The notes below the pieces were generated by a model. It ran no database searches and was not told the origin of the DNA. It was given only the letters and a program-made list of their open reading frames with translations. A DNA stretch of 8,254 nt from Acidiferrobacter sp. (lineage in GTDB: Bacteria; Pseudomonadota; Gammaproteobacteria; Acidiferrobacterales; Acidiferrobacteraceae), in assembly GCA_027335965.1 (NCBI GenBank), contig DAHWGZ010000066.1:1-8254 (forward strand), in the 5' to 3' direction. How positions within the stretch are numbered: the stretch's first letter is position 1; every line of letters begins with the position of its first letter. A program made the position numbers and the translations under genes. This document shows positions 1 to 6,769 of the stretch, piece after piece.

Positions 1-626
1 TCGACCTGTTGTCGCTGAGCGCGCACAAGGTTTATGGGCCCAAGGGGATAGGGGCGCTTTATGTACGGCGCAAGCCGCGGGTGCGTCTCGAGGCGCAGAT
101 GCACGGCGGGGGTCATGAGCGCGGGATGCGTTCGGGGACGCTCGCCACCCATCAGATCGTGGGCATGGGCGAGGCCTTCCGGCTCGCGCGCGAGGAGATG
201 GAGGCCGAGGCGACGCGCCTTAAGAGGCTGCGTACACGCCTGCTCGAGGGTCTTTCCGACATCGAGGAGGTGTATGTGAATGGTGATCTCGAGCGCCGCA
301 TCCCCGGCAATCTCAACATCAGTTTCAATTTCGTCGAGGGCGAGTCGCTGATCATGGCGTTGAAGGAACTCGCGGTTTCGTCGGGATCGGCATGCACCTC
401 GGCAAGCCTCGAGCCCTCTTACGTGTTGCGCGCGCTGGGACGCAACGACGAACTCGCGCACAGCTCCATCCGGTTCACGATGGGGCGGTTTACGACCGAA
501 GAGGACGTGGAGTACACGATACGGCTGTTGCACGACAAGATCGGCCGGCTACGCGAGCTCTCCCCCTTGTGGGAGATGTACAAAGACGGGGTCGACCTGA
601 ATTCTGTGCAGTGGGCCGCCCATTAG
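1..626 (+). CDS. iscS: Cysteine desulfurase IscS, C-terminal part (5' end outside window)
   Basis: PLP-dependent enzyme that takes sulfur from L-cysteine, giving alanine and a persulfide that is passed to IscU and to tRNA-thiolation partners. The reading frame is open from base 3 (DLLSLSAHK...), so the gene enters from the left. The lysine of SAHK (27-29) is the PLP Schiff-base residue, equivalent to E. coli Lys206. The stretch [13 protein letters not shown] carries the catalytic persulfide cysteine on its mobile loop (codon 393-395). From the PLP lysine to the stop there are 198 residues, the same as in E. coli IscS (404 aa), so about 197 residues are missing upstream. The conserved C-terminus [15 protein letters not shown], which helps contact IscU, is intact. 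A TTG at position 9 is in frame but is only an internal leucine codon. iscU follows after 27 bp. The identification is near certain. Confidence 0.98.
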   Translation, partial: DLLSLSAHKVYGPKGIGALYVRRKPRVRLEAQMHGGGHERGMRSGTLATHQIVGMGEAFRLAREEMEAEATRLKRLRTRLLEGLSDIEEVYVNGDLERRIPGNLNISFNFVEGESLIMALKELAVSSGSACTSASLEPSYVLRALGRNDELAHSSIRFTMGRFTTEEDVEYTIRLLHDKIGRLRELSPLWEMYKDGVDLNSVQWAAH

Positions 627-653
627 GTTTGGTTAGAGCACGGGAGAGAGACT

Positions 654-1058
654 ATGGCATACGGAAGCAAGGTGTTGGATCACTACGAAAATCCGCGCAA
701 CGTCGGGTCGTTCGACAAGGCCGATCCGGCGATAGGGACCGGCATGGTGGGGGCGCCGGCATGCGGGGATGTGATGAGACTCCAGATCCGCGTCAATGAT
801 CAGGGCGTGATCGAAGAGGCGCGCTTCAAGACCTATGGCTGCGGGAGCGCCATTGCCTCGAGTTCGCTGCTCACCGAATGGGTCAAGGGCAAGACCCTGG
901 ATGAGGCCGGGCAGATCAAGAATACCGACATCGCCGAGGAATTGGCGTTGCCGCCGGTCAAGATCCATTGTTCGGTATTGGCCGAGGACGCCATCAAGGC
1001 GGCGATCGCCGATTACCGCAAAAAGACCGGCAAGGACGAGAACATCAACGCAGCCTAG
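654..1058 (+). CDS. iscU: Fe-S cluster assembly scaffold IscU
   Basis: Scaffold on which the [2Fe-2S] and then [4Fe-4S] cluster is built from IscS-derived sulfur before transfer to client proteins. It is 134 aa, slightly longer than E. coli IscU (128 aa) because of a short charged C-terminal tail. All cluster-site residues fall at the E. coli numbers: Cys37 and Asp39 in PACGD, Cys63 in YGCGS, His105 and Cys106 in KIHCS. LPPVK at residues 99-103 is the recognition motif bound by HscA. The start ATG follows a purine-rich Shine-Dalgarno (GGAGAG, about 643-648) and matches the family N-terminus [18 protein letters not shown]. It sits between iscS and iscA in the standard ISC order and is surely co-transcribed with them. 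Confidence 0.98.
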   Translation: MAYGSKVLDHYENPRNVGSFDKADPAIGTGMVGAPACGDVMRLQIRVNDQGVIEEARFKTYGCGSAIASSSLLTEWVKGKTLDEAGQIKNTDIAEELALPPVKIHCSVLAEDAIKAAIADYRKKTGKDENINAA

Positions 1059-1072
1059 AGGAGGGTGGGGCT

Positions 1073-1396
1073 ATGGCGGTCACACTGACCGAGAACGCCG
1101 CGCGGCATGTGCGGCGCTCGTTGGATAAGCGCGGGCACGGCGCGGGGCTGCGTCTGGGTGTGCGTACGAGCGGCTGTTCGGGCATGGCCTACGTCTTGGA
1201 GTATGCCGATCAGGCGGCCCCCGAGGACAGCGTCTTCGAGAGCCACGGGATCAAGGTGTTGGTGGATCCGAAGAGCCTCGTCTATCTCGAGGGCACGATC
1301 CTCGATTACACCCGTGAAGGCCTGAACGAGGGCTTTCGGTTCCAGAATCCCAACCAGAAGGACACGTGCGGCTGCGGCGAGAGCTTCAGCGTCTAG
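1073..1396 (+). CDS. iscA: A-type Fe-S carrier protein IscA
   Basis: A-type carrier that receives Fe-S clusters or iron and passes them to target apoproteins, chiefly for [4Fe-4S] maturation. It is 107 aa, the same length as E. coli IscA. The three ligand cysteines are at the family positions: Cys35 in [10 protein letters not shown], and Cys99 and Cys101 in the C-terminal CGCGESF. The start at 1073 is chosen over a longer in-frame opening at 968 because it follows a perfect AGGAGG (1059-1064) and begins with the family N-terminus [10 protein letters not shown]; the longer version would run back through the end of iscU. Its place directly after iscU, with hscB 16 bp downstream, favours IscA over ErpA or SufA. 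Confidence 0.97.
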   Translation: MAVTLTENAARHVRRSLDKRGHGAGLRLGVRTSGCSGMAYVLEYADQAAPEDSVFESHGIKVLVDPKSLVYLEGTILDYTREGLNEGFRFQNPNQKDTCGCGESFSV

Positions 1397-1412
1397 TCTT
1401 GCGGGGCCCGGT

Positions 1413-1931
1413 ATGGTGCGTAATTATTTCGAGCTGTTTGGCCTGCCGGCGCGATTCGATATCGATTCCGGTGATCTCGCCGCCCGCCACCGGGAGCGTA
1501 TCCGCATCTGGCATCCCGATCGTTATGCCCAGGGCACGAGCGAGGAGCGCCGGCGCGCGGTGGCGACGAGCGCCGATCTGAATGATGGCTTGAAGGTCCT
1601 GCGCGACCCGGTCGAGCGCGCCCGCCACTTGCTGGCCTTGCGCGGGATATCGACGGACGAGGAGACCGATACGGCCATGGACGGGGACTTTCTGATGGAG
1701 CAGATGGCATGGCGCGAGCGCCTGGAGGAAGGGGCGGGGCGCGCCGACGAGGTGACCGCGCTCGCAGGCGAGGTGGCGGCGAGCCGCGAGGGCAAGGAGG
1801 CGCGTCTCGCCGCCGCCTTGGGGCGCGGGGATGCCGCCGACCTCGATGAGGCGCGGATGCTCGTTCGCGAGCTGCAATTCCTCGAGCGCTTCCTGAAGGA
1901 GCTCGATGACGCCGTGACCGAGGTGCCGTAG
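1413..1931 (+). CDS. hscB: Fe-S cluster assembly co-chaperone HscB (Hsc20)
   Basis: J-domain co-chaperone that brings IscU to HscA and stimulates its ATPase so that the cluster is released to acceptors. It is 172 aa (E. coli HscB 171). The N-terminal J domain covers about residues 3-75, with the HPD motif at 34-36 (WHPDRY). The C-terminal helical IscU-binding domain carries FLMEQ at 93-97 followed by WRERLEE, the conserved hydrophobic/acidic patch that contacts IscU. The Shine-Dalgarno is weak (GGGG at 1403-1406), so translation may depend partly on coupling to iscA 16 bp upstream. The stop abuts the hscA start codon (TAG then ATG), consistent with balanced production of chaperone and co-chaperone. 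Confidence 0.96.
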   Translation: MVRNYFELFGLPARFDIDSGDLAARHRERIRIWHPDRYAQGTSEERRRAVATSADLNDGLKVLRDPVERARHLLALRGISTDEETDTAMDGDFLMEQMAWRERLEEGAGRADEVTALAGEVAASREGKEARLAAALGRGDAADLDEARMLVRELQFLERFLKELDDAVTEVP

Positions 1932-3773
1932 ATGGCCCTCCTCCAAATCAGCGAGCCCGGACAATCGCCGGCCCCTCATTCCCGCAAGTTCGTCGCCGGG
2001 ATCGATCTTGGCACCACGAACTCGCTCATCGCCACCGTGCGCGATGGCGAGGTGGCGGTCCTGGCCGACGCCGCGGGCGAGGCGCTGTTGCCGTCCGTGG
2101 TGCGATTCCATGGCGACGGGCATGTGACCGTCGGGCGCGAGGCGCAGGACGCCGAGATCGCAGACCCCCTCAATACCATTGCCTCCGTGAAGCGGCTCAT
2201 GGGTCGTGGGCGCGCCGATGTCTCCGAGAGCCCCTATCGGCTGGCGGCCGGCGAGCAGGGCATGGTGCGTATCGAGACCGCGGCCGGCGACAAGACGCCG
2301 GTGGAAGTTTCGGCGCATGTGCTCGCGGCCTTGAAGGCGCGCCTGGAGGAAACCGTCGGCGGCGCGCTCTCGGGGGCGGTGATCACGGTGCCCGCCTATT
2401 TCGACGAGGCCCAGCGGCAGGCCACCAAGGATGCGGCGCGGCTGGCCGGCATCGAGGTCCTGCGGCTTTTGAACGAACCCACCGCGGCGGCCGTGGCCTA
2501 CGGCCTCGACCGCAATCCCGAGGGGCTCTATTGCGTCTATGATCTCGGCGGCGGCACGTTCGATGTCTCGCTCTTGCGGCTCTCGCAGGGGGTGTTCGAG
2601 GTCCTGGCCACCGGCGGGGATGCGGCCCTCGGGGGCGATGACATGGATGCCGCGGTGGTGGCGCTGTGGATGGCGCGCGGGGCCCGGGTGGATGGCCCCG
2701 AGGAGCGGCGCCGGCTTTTGCGTCTGGCGCGCAGCGCGCGCGAGCGCCTGACCACCGAGACCGAGACTGCGGTCGATGCCGCGCCCATTTATTCCGGACG
2801 ACTCACCCGCGCCGACCTCGATGCCGCCATCGATCCCTTGATCGAGCGCACGCTCGTCGCCTGCCGCCGGGTGTTGAAGGATGCAAGCGCCAAGATCGGA
2901 GACATCGGCGCCGTGGTGCTGGTGGGTGGCGCGACGCGCACGCCTCGGGTCCGAGAGCGCGTCGGTACGCTGTTTCGCAAGGCCCCCTTGCACGACATCG
3001 ATCCCGACCGCGTGGTGGCGGTCGGCGCGGCGCGCCAGGCGGATCTCCTGGCCGGCAACGCCGGCGCCGCGGACATGCTGCTCCTGGATGTGATCCCGCT
3101 GTCGCTCGGCATCGAGATCATGGGGGGGCTCAGCGAAAAGATCATTCCCCGCAACTCGCCGATTCCGGCCTCGCGCGCCCAGGAGTTCACGACCTACAAG
3201 GACGGGCAGGGGGCGCTGGCCATTCATGTGGTCCAGGGCGAGCGCGATCTGGTAAGCGATTGCCGATCGCTCGCGCGTTTCGAGCTGCGCGGCATCCCGC
3301 CCATGGTGGCCGGCGCCGCGCGTATCCGCGTGACTTTTCAGGTGGATGCCGACGGTCTGCTGAACGTCTCGGCGCGCGAGACGATCTCGGGCGTCGAGAG
3401 CGCCGTGACCGTCAAGCCGTCCTTCGGGTTATCGGATAGCGAGGTCGAGCGCATGCTGAAGGATTCGATCGCGAGCGCCGAGTCGGATGCCGCGGCACGC
3501 GCGCTGCGCGAACAGCAGGTCGAGGCTGACCGCATGATGGAGGCGGTGGCGGCGGCCATGGCCGCCGACCCCGATCTGCTGGCGGCCGGGGAGCGCGACA
3601 TGATCACCGAGCGCCTGGCGGCCTTGAAGACCGCGCGCGACGGCACGGATGCGCAGCGGATTCGCGAGGCCACCACCGCGCTCGATCGCGCGAGCGCGGG
3701 GTTTGCGGCGCGGCGGATGGACGCGGGGCTCGAGCGGGCCATGAAGGGCCGTTCGGTCACGGAGTTTCGCTGA
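1932..3773 (+). CDS. hscA: Fe-S assembly Hsp70 chaperone HscA
   Basis: Specialised Hsp70 that binds the LPPVK loop of IscU and uses ATP hydrolysis, helped by HscB, to drive cluster transfer. It is 613 aa (E. coli 616). It starts with the HscA-type leader [19 protein letters not shown], absent from DnaK. The nucleotide-binding domain spans about residues 20-380: phosphate-1 motif GIDLGTTNS at 23-31, [10 protein letters not shown] at 204-213, and VGGATRTP at 331-338. The hydrophobic interdomain linker (LLLDV) is at 383-387, then the substrate-binding beta domain with EFTTYKDGQ (418-426) and a helical lid to the end, closing with FAARRMD as in other HscA proteins. The Shine-Dalgarno GAGGTG (1920-1925) lies inside hscB. 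The stop overlaps the fdx start by one base. Residue 368 is Arg in GAARQAD, where E. coli has Ile. Confidence 0.98.
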   Translation: MALLQISEPGQSPAPHSRKFVAGIDLGTTNSLIATVRDGEVAVLADAAGEALLPSVVRFHGDGHVTVGREAQDAEIADPLNTIASVKRLMGRGRADVSESPYRLAAGEQGMVRIETAAGDKTPVEVSAHVLAALKARLEETVGGALSGAVITVPAYFDEAQRQATKDAARLAGIEVLRLLNEPTAAAVAYGLDRNPEGLYCVYDLGGGTFDVSLLRLSQGVFEVLATGGDAALGGDDMDAAVVALWMARGARVDGPEERRRLLRLARSARERLTTETETAVDAAPIYSGRLTRADLDAAIDPLIERTLVACRRVLKDASAKIGDIGAVVLVGGATRTPRVRERVGTLFRKAPLHDIDPDRVVAVGAARQADLLAGNAGAADMLLLDVIPLSLGIEIMGGLSEKIIPRNSPIPASRAQEFTTYKDGQGALAIHVVQGERDLVSDCRSLARFELRGIPPMVAGAARIRVTFQVDADGLLNVSARETISGVESAVTVKPSFGLSDSEVERMLKDSIASAESDAAARALREQQVEADRMMEAVAAAMAADPDLLAAGERDMITERLAALKTARDGTDAQRIREATTALDRASAGFAARRMDAGLERAMKGRSVTEFR

Positions 3774-4114
3774 TGCCGCGGATTCGGGTCCTGCCGCATG
3801 CCGAGATCTGTCCACAGGGGGCCGATATCGAGGGTCCGGAAGGCATGAGCATCTGCGATGCCCTGCTGCGCGCCGGGATCGCCATCGAACATGCCTGCGA
3901 GAAGGCGTGCGCCTGCACGACCTGCCATGTGCTCGTGCGCGAGGGTTATGAGGCGCTCGCGCCGGCCACCGATAAGGAGGAGGATCTGCTCGACAAGGCC
4001 TGGGGGCTGGAGCCGGATTCGCGCCTGAGCTGCCAGGCGAAGATCCCCAAAGGGGTGGCCCTGGTCATCGAAATACCCAAATACACCATCAACATGGTGT
4101 CGGAAGGCCATTGA
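3773..4114 (+). CDS. fdx: ISC-type [2Fe-2S] ferredoxin
   Basis: Small adrenodoxin-like ferredoxin that supplies electrons for cluster assembly, for example reducing persulfide sulfur on IscU, and interacts with IscS. It is 113 aa (E. coli Fdx 111). The [2Fe-2S] ligands are Cys42, Cys48 and Cys51 in ACEKACACTTC and Cys87 in RLSCQAK; the extra conserved Cys46 of ISC ferredoxins is also there. LDKAWGLEP (about 73-81) and the C-terminal IPKYTIN are typical of this subfamily and separate it from plant-type ferredoxins. The start ATG overlaps the hscA stop (TGATG at 3771-3775), with GGAG at 3761-3764 as Shine-Dalgarno. iscX follows after 13 bp. Confidence 0.97.
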   Translation: MPRIRVLPHAEICPQGADIEGPEGMSICDALLRAGIAIEHACEKACACTTCHVLVREGYEALAPATDKEEDLLDKAWGLEPDSRLSCQAKIPKGVALVIEIPKYTINMVSEGH

Positions 4115-4127
4115 CGGAGGAGGATGC

Positions 4128-4334
4128 ATGGGTCTGAAGTGGAGCGATTCCGAGGAAATCGCCATCCTTTTGCGCGAGGGGCACCCCGAGGTTGACCCGC
4201 GCTACGTCCGCTACACGGACCTGCATCGCTGGGTGCTCGAACTGGAGGACTTCACGGATGGGGCGGACCGCTCCGGGGAAAAGCTCCTCGAGGCGATCCA
4301 GATGGCTTGGATCGAGGAGGCCGACGGCGATTAG
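4128..4334 (+). CDS. iscX: IscX (YfhJ), small acidic ISC modulator
   Basis: Small acidic protein that binds IscS at the site shared with ferredoxin and frataxin, and is proposed to adjust desulfurase activity according to iron. It is 68 aa (E. coli 66) and recognisable from MGLKWSDSEEIA at the start, the central VRYTDLHRW (about 27-35), ELEDFTD and the C-terminal AIQMAWIEEA. The protein is rich in Asp and Glu. It has the strongest Shine-Dalgarno in the window, GGAGGAGG at 4116-4123, four bases before the ATG. It is the last gene of the ISC cluster here; no further isc gene follows and the only sizeable gap in the window begins after its stop. Confidence 0.96.
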   Translation: MGLKWSDSEEIAILLREGHPEVDPRYVRYTDLHRWVLELEDFTDGADRSGEKLLEAIQMAWIEEADGD

Positions 4335-4384
4335 CGGGCCCGCCGGGTCCTTGGGCGTCCGGCGCGATCCCCCAGGATTCGGGG
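4334..4384 (+). other. GC-rich inverted repeats after iscX, no canonical terminator
   Basis: Directly at the iscX stop lies a perfect 10-bp palindrome GCGGGCCCGC (4334-4343). It overlaps a possible hairpin with arms CGCCGG (4341-4346) and CCGGCG (4359-4364). A third weak pair is CCCC (4370-4373) with GGGG (4381-4384). None is followed by a run of T, so this is not a standard intrinsic terminator. It may pause or partly attenuate transcription leaving the isc operon, stabilise the 3' end of its mRNA, or be chance in GC-rich DNA. Confidence 0.3.
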
Positions 4385-4411
4385 CCGAAGATCGCGGAGT
4401 GGTCGGGGAAA

Positions 4412-4440
4412 TTGCCGTGCCGCCGTCAAGGCGCTAGAAT
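4412..4440 (+). promoter_or_regulatory. Predicted sigma70-type promoter for ndk and downstream genes
   Basis: TTGCCG (4412-4417, 4 of 6 to the -35 consensus) and TAGAAT (4435-4440, 5 of 6 to the -10 consensus) are separated by exactly 17 bp. Transcription would start near A4447, leaving a leader of about 35 nt before ndk. This is the only sizeable non-coding gap in the window and it precedes a housekeeping gene. The -10 box is enclosed by the perfect inverted repeat GGCGC (4430-4434) and GCGCC (4441-4445). No operator for a named regulator is recognised. Confidence 0.6.
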
Positions 4441-4481
4441 GCGCCGATTTCGGTATGGACCCTTCAATCTAAGGAACAGGC

Positions 4482-4913
4482 ATGGCCATTGAACGCACGC
4501 TCTCTATCGTGAAACCCGATGCCGTCGGCAAGAATGCCATCGGAGCCATCTATGACCGCTTCGAGAAGGCCGGCCTGCGCATCGTGGCCGCGCGCATGAT
4601 GCACCTGACGCGGGCGCAGGCCGAGGGCTTTTATGCGGTGCATAAGGGCCGGCCGTTCTTCAATGACCTGGTGGCCTTCATGAGCTCGGGTCCGGTCATG
4701 ATCCAGGTGCTCGAGGGCGAGAATGCCATTGCCAAGAACCGCGAGGTCATGGGCGCGACCAATCCCAAGGCCGCGGCTGCCGGGACCATACGCGCGGATT
4801 TCGCGGCGAGCATCGATGAGAATGCCGCGCACGGGTCCGACGGCCCGGACACGGCGCGCGCCGAGATCAGCTATTTCTTCGCCGACACCGACATCTGTCC
4901 GCGCACCCGCTAG
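4482..4913 (+). CDS. ndk: Nucleoside diphosphate kinase
   Basis: Transfers the gamma-phosphate from ATP to nucleoside diphosphates by a ping-pong mechanism through a phosphohistidine, balancing NTP and dNTP pools in the cytoplasm. It is 143 aa, the same length as E. coli Ndk. The N-terminus [15 protein letters not shown] carries the nucleotide-site Lys11. The active-site His117 lies in NAAHGSD (114-120), and the protein ends in ICPRTR, close to the E. coli end. Residue 121 is Gly where E. coli has Ser; the catalytic histidine and the first serine are kept. The start is supported by AAGGA (4471-4475) six bases upstream. It is probably the first gene of a unit driven by the promoter at 4412-4440. 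rlmN follows within about 10 bp. Confidence 0.98.
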   Translation: MAIERTLSIVKPDAVGKNAIGAIYDRFEKAGLRIVAARMMHLTRAQAEGFYAVHKGRPFFNDLVAFMSSGPVMIQVLEGENAIAKNREVMGATNPKAAAAGTIRADFAASIDENAAHGSDGPDTARAEISYFFADTDICPRTR

Positions 4914-4918
4914 GGAGG
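4914..4918 (+). promoter_or_regulatory. Shine-Dalgarno that decides the rlmN start
   Basis: GGAGG lies directly after the ndk stop codon. The nearest ATG (4919-4921) touches it with no spacer, is in the wrong frame for rlmN, and reaches a stop after one more codon (ATG ATC TGA). The in-frame CTG at 4924 is five bases downstream, a normal spacing. This is the main evidence for a CTG start of rlmN. Confidence 0.6.
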
Positions 4919-4923
4919 ATGAT

Positions 4924-6015
4924 CTGAGCGCCACCCAGCCTGTCAATCTGCTCGGCCTCGATCGCGCGGCGCTCGAGGCGCACATCGCGACGATCGGCGA
5001 GCGGGCGTTCCGCGCCCAGCAGATCCTTCCCTGGTTACATCAACGCGGGGTCACCGACTTTGCGGCCATGAGCAATATCGGCAAGGCCTTGGCCGCGCGG
5101 CTGGCCGAGTCGGCGGTGGTGGCGATTCCGGAGATGGCGAGCGAGCATCTGTCCTTGGACGGCACGCGCAAATGGGTCTTGCGTCTCGCCGATGGCAACG
5201 CCATCGAGACGGTGTTCATCCCCGAGGCCGAGCGCAATACCTTGTGCATCTCCTCGCAAGTCGGTTGCGCGCTCGACTGCGCGTTCTGCGCGACCGCGCA
5301 GCAGGGCTTCAACCGCAACCTCACGGCCGCCGAGATCGTGGGCCAGGTATGGTTTGCCGAGCACCGGCTGCGCGCCGAGCGCGGCGGCCCCGAGCGCGTG
5401 ATCACGAACGTCGTGTTCATGGGCATGGGCGAACCCCTCCTGAACCTGAAGGAGGTCGGTCCGGCCATCCGTATCCTGCTGGATGATCTAGGCTATGGGC
5501 TGTCGCGGCGGCGCGTGACGGTGAGCACGGCCGGCGTCGTGCCGGCCCTCGACCGCCTTCAGGAGGCGGCGCCCGTGAGCCTTGCCGTGTCTTTGCATGC
5601 CCCGGATGATGCCCTGCGCGACCGGCTCGTGCCGCTCAACAAGAAATACCCGATCGAGGAGTTGCTGGCCGGTTGCCGGCGCTATGTGGCAAACGACGCG
5701 CGCCGGCGCGTGACCTTCGAGTACGCGATGCTCGCGGGCGTAAACGACGGCGTGGCGCAGGCCCGCGCGCTGGCGCGTCTCTTGCGGACGGTGCCCGCCA
5801 AGGTCAATCTCATTCCCTTCAACCCGTTCCCCGGGACGTCCTTCGAGCGGTCATCGGATGCGGTGATCGACCGCTTCCGCGACATCCTGCTTGCGGCGGG
5901 GCTTGTGACCGTCACCCGCCGCACGCGCGGCGACAGCATACGTGCCGCCTGCGGACAGCTCGCGGGCGTCGTGAAGGAGCGGACACGGCGTGTCGTGCCT
6001 ATCCATGCGTCTTAG
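4924..6015 (+). CDS. rlmN: 23S rRNA (A2503-C2)/tRNA (A37-C2) methyltransferase RlmN, probable CTG start
   Basis: Radical-SAM enzyme that makes 2-methyladenosine at A2503 of 23S rRNA and A37 of some tRNAs, affecting decoding fidelity. From the chosen start it is 363 aa (E. coli 384). The [4Fe-4S] motif CX3CX2C is Cys115, Cys119 and Cys122 in GCALDCAFC. The two mechanistic cysteines correspond to E. coli Cys118 and Cys355: Cys108 in TLCISSQ and Cys343 in [16 protein letters not shown] (167-174) and SLHAPDD (223-229) are also diagnostic. Family alignment places the N-terminus near [13 protein letters not shown], just after ndk. No ATG, GTG or TTG exists there; the open frame reaches back to ATG 4822, 4816 and 4723 inside ndk, but that extension is Arg-rich and unlike RlmN. 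ATG 5068 would remove about 48 conserved residues. CTG 4924 after GGAGG is preferred. The function is very sure; the start is moderately sure. Confidence 0.93.
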   Translation: MSATQPVNLLGLDRAALEAHIATIGERAFRAQQILPWLHQRGVTDFAAMSNIGKALAARLAESAVVAIPEMASEHLSLDGTRKWVLRLADGNAIETVFIPEAERNTLCISSQVGCALDCAFCATAQQGFNRNLTAAEIVGQVWFAEHRLRAERGGPERVITNVVFMGMGEPLLNLKEVGPAIRILLDDLGYGLSRRRVTVSTAGVVPALDRLQEAAPVSLAVSLHAPDDALRDRLVPLNKKYPIEELLAGCRRYVANDARRRVTFEYAMLAGVNDGVAQARALARLLRTVPAKVNLIPFNPFPGTSFERSSDAVIDRFRDILLAAGLVTVTRRTRGDSIRAACGQLAGVVKERTRRVVPIHAS

Positions 6016-6769
6016 CCTCGTCGCGGCGATACTCGGGGCGGCGCTGCTGGCGGGGTGCGCAAGCACCCCCCCGCTTTTGCCCAAAACCCACAAGCTCGTC
6101 CAGCTGCGTACCGCGCTCGGGGTCGGCTACATGCGTCAGGGGCAGTTGGGGCTCGCGCGCAACGAGCTCGCTCATGCCCTGGCCCTGGATCCGACCGATG
6201 GCGCGGCCAACAACGCCATGGCCTTGGTCGAGGAACGGCTGCGCGAGCCGGCCAAGGCGCGGCGGTATTTTCGCCGCGGGCTTTCGCATCACCCGCACGA
6301 CGGTAGCCTGCAGAACAACTACGGGGCATTCTTGTGCGGGACCGGCCATGTGGCCGAGGGTCTCAAGCGCTTTCGCGCGGCGCTGCACTCGCCGCTCTAC
6401 CCGACGCCGCAGCTCGCCGATCTCAACATGGCGGTTTGCCTTCTGAAAATCCCCAACGAGAAGGCCGCCATCCATTATTTTCATCGCGCCCAGGCGCTGG
6501 CCCCGGAGCTTGCCGCCCCCTATTACTATCTGGCGCATATCCGCTACAAGCATCGGGAGTATGCGCGGGCCAAGGGCGATCTTGCGCAGTACCTGGCGCG
6601 CGCCCGCAGCGCGCATGCCTTGTTCCTCGGGGTGCGCATCGGGCGGGCCCTGAAGGATCCGCGGTTCGTCCATTATTGCGCGACCCGCCTGCTCGAGGGC
6701 TATCGGCATAGCCACGAGGCGCAAACGGTCATGCAGTGGCAGCGTGAGGGTCGGCTGAATGGACATTGA
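6005..6769 (+). CDS. pilW: Type IV pilus biogenesis/stability lipoprotein PilW (PilF), TPR protein
   Basis: Outer-membrane pilotin that binds and localises the PilQ secretin for type IV pili (Pseudomonas PilF, Neisseria PilW). It is 254 aa (P. aeruginosa PilF about 252). The lipoprotein signal is residues 1-17, with lipobox LAGC and Cys18 as the lipidated residue; Ala19 fits outer-membrane sorting. About five TPR-like helical repeats follow (roughly 34-67, 68-101, 102-131, 138-168, 170-201). NNYGAFLC at 104-111 and [11 protein letters not shown] (208-218) are typical of this family. The ATG overlaps the rlmN 3' end by 11 bp and has no close Shine-Dalgarno. An upstream in-frame GTG at 5990 has AAGGAG (5974-5979) ten bases before it and would add five residues; both starts keep the signal peptide. 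The gene overlaps rodZ by 11 bp. Its place between rlmN and rodZ supports the call. Confidence 0.87.
   Translation: MRLSLVAAILGAALLAGCASTPPLLPKTHKLVQLRTALGVGYMRQGQLGLARNELAHALALDPTDGAANNAMALVEERLREPAKARRYFRRGLSHHPHDGSLQNNYGAFLCGTGHVAEGLKRFRAALHSPLYPTPQLADLNMAVCLLKIPNEKAAIHYFHRAQALAPELAAPYYYLAHIRYKHREYARAKGDLAQYLARARSAHALFLGVRIGRALKDPRFVHYCATRLLEGYRHSHEAQTVMQWQREGRLNGH

Noticed and set aside
968..1072. Longer IscA start at 968
   Set aside because: It would overlap iscU and add 35 non-homologous residues; ATG 1073 has a perfect AGGAGG and the family N-terminus.
1386..3227. A 613-codon open frame on the minus strand across hscB and most of hscA
   Set aside because: It is exactly antisense to two clearly conserved genes. 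Its product is rich in Arg, Gly, His and Gln with no recognisable motif, as expected for a shadow frame in GC-rich DNA. The equal length to HscA is coincidence.
3338..4165. A 275-codon minus-strand frame across the hscA end and fdx
   Set aside because: It is antisense to a conserved chaperone lid and a ferredoxin with all cluster ligands; its Ser/Arg/Ala-rich product shows no family signature.
4307..4492. A small + strand frame (61 codons) spanning the iscX-ndk gap
   Set aside because: It starts inside iscX without a Shine-Dalgarno, runs through the promoter region and ends inside ndk. The product is Arg/Gly/Pro-rich and looks like translated non-coding sequence.
4723..4923. N-terminal extension of rlmN back to ATG 4723 inside ndk
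   Set aside because: The extension is an Arg/Pro/Ser-rich translation of ndk in another frame, has no counterpart in RlmN, and would overlap ndk by about 190 bp.
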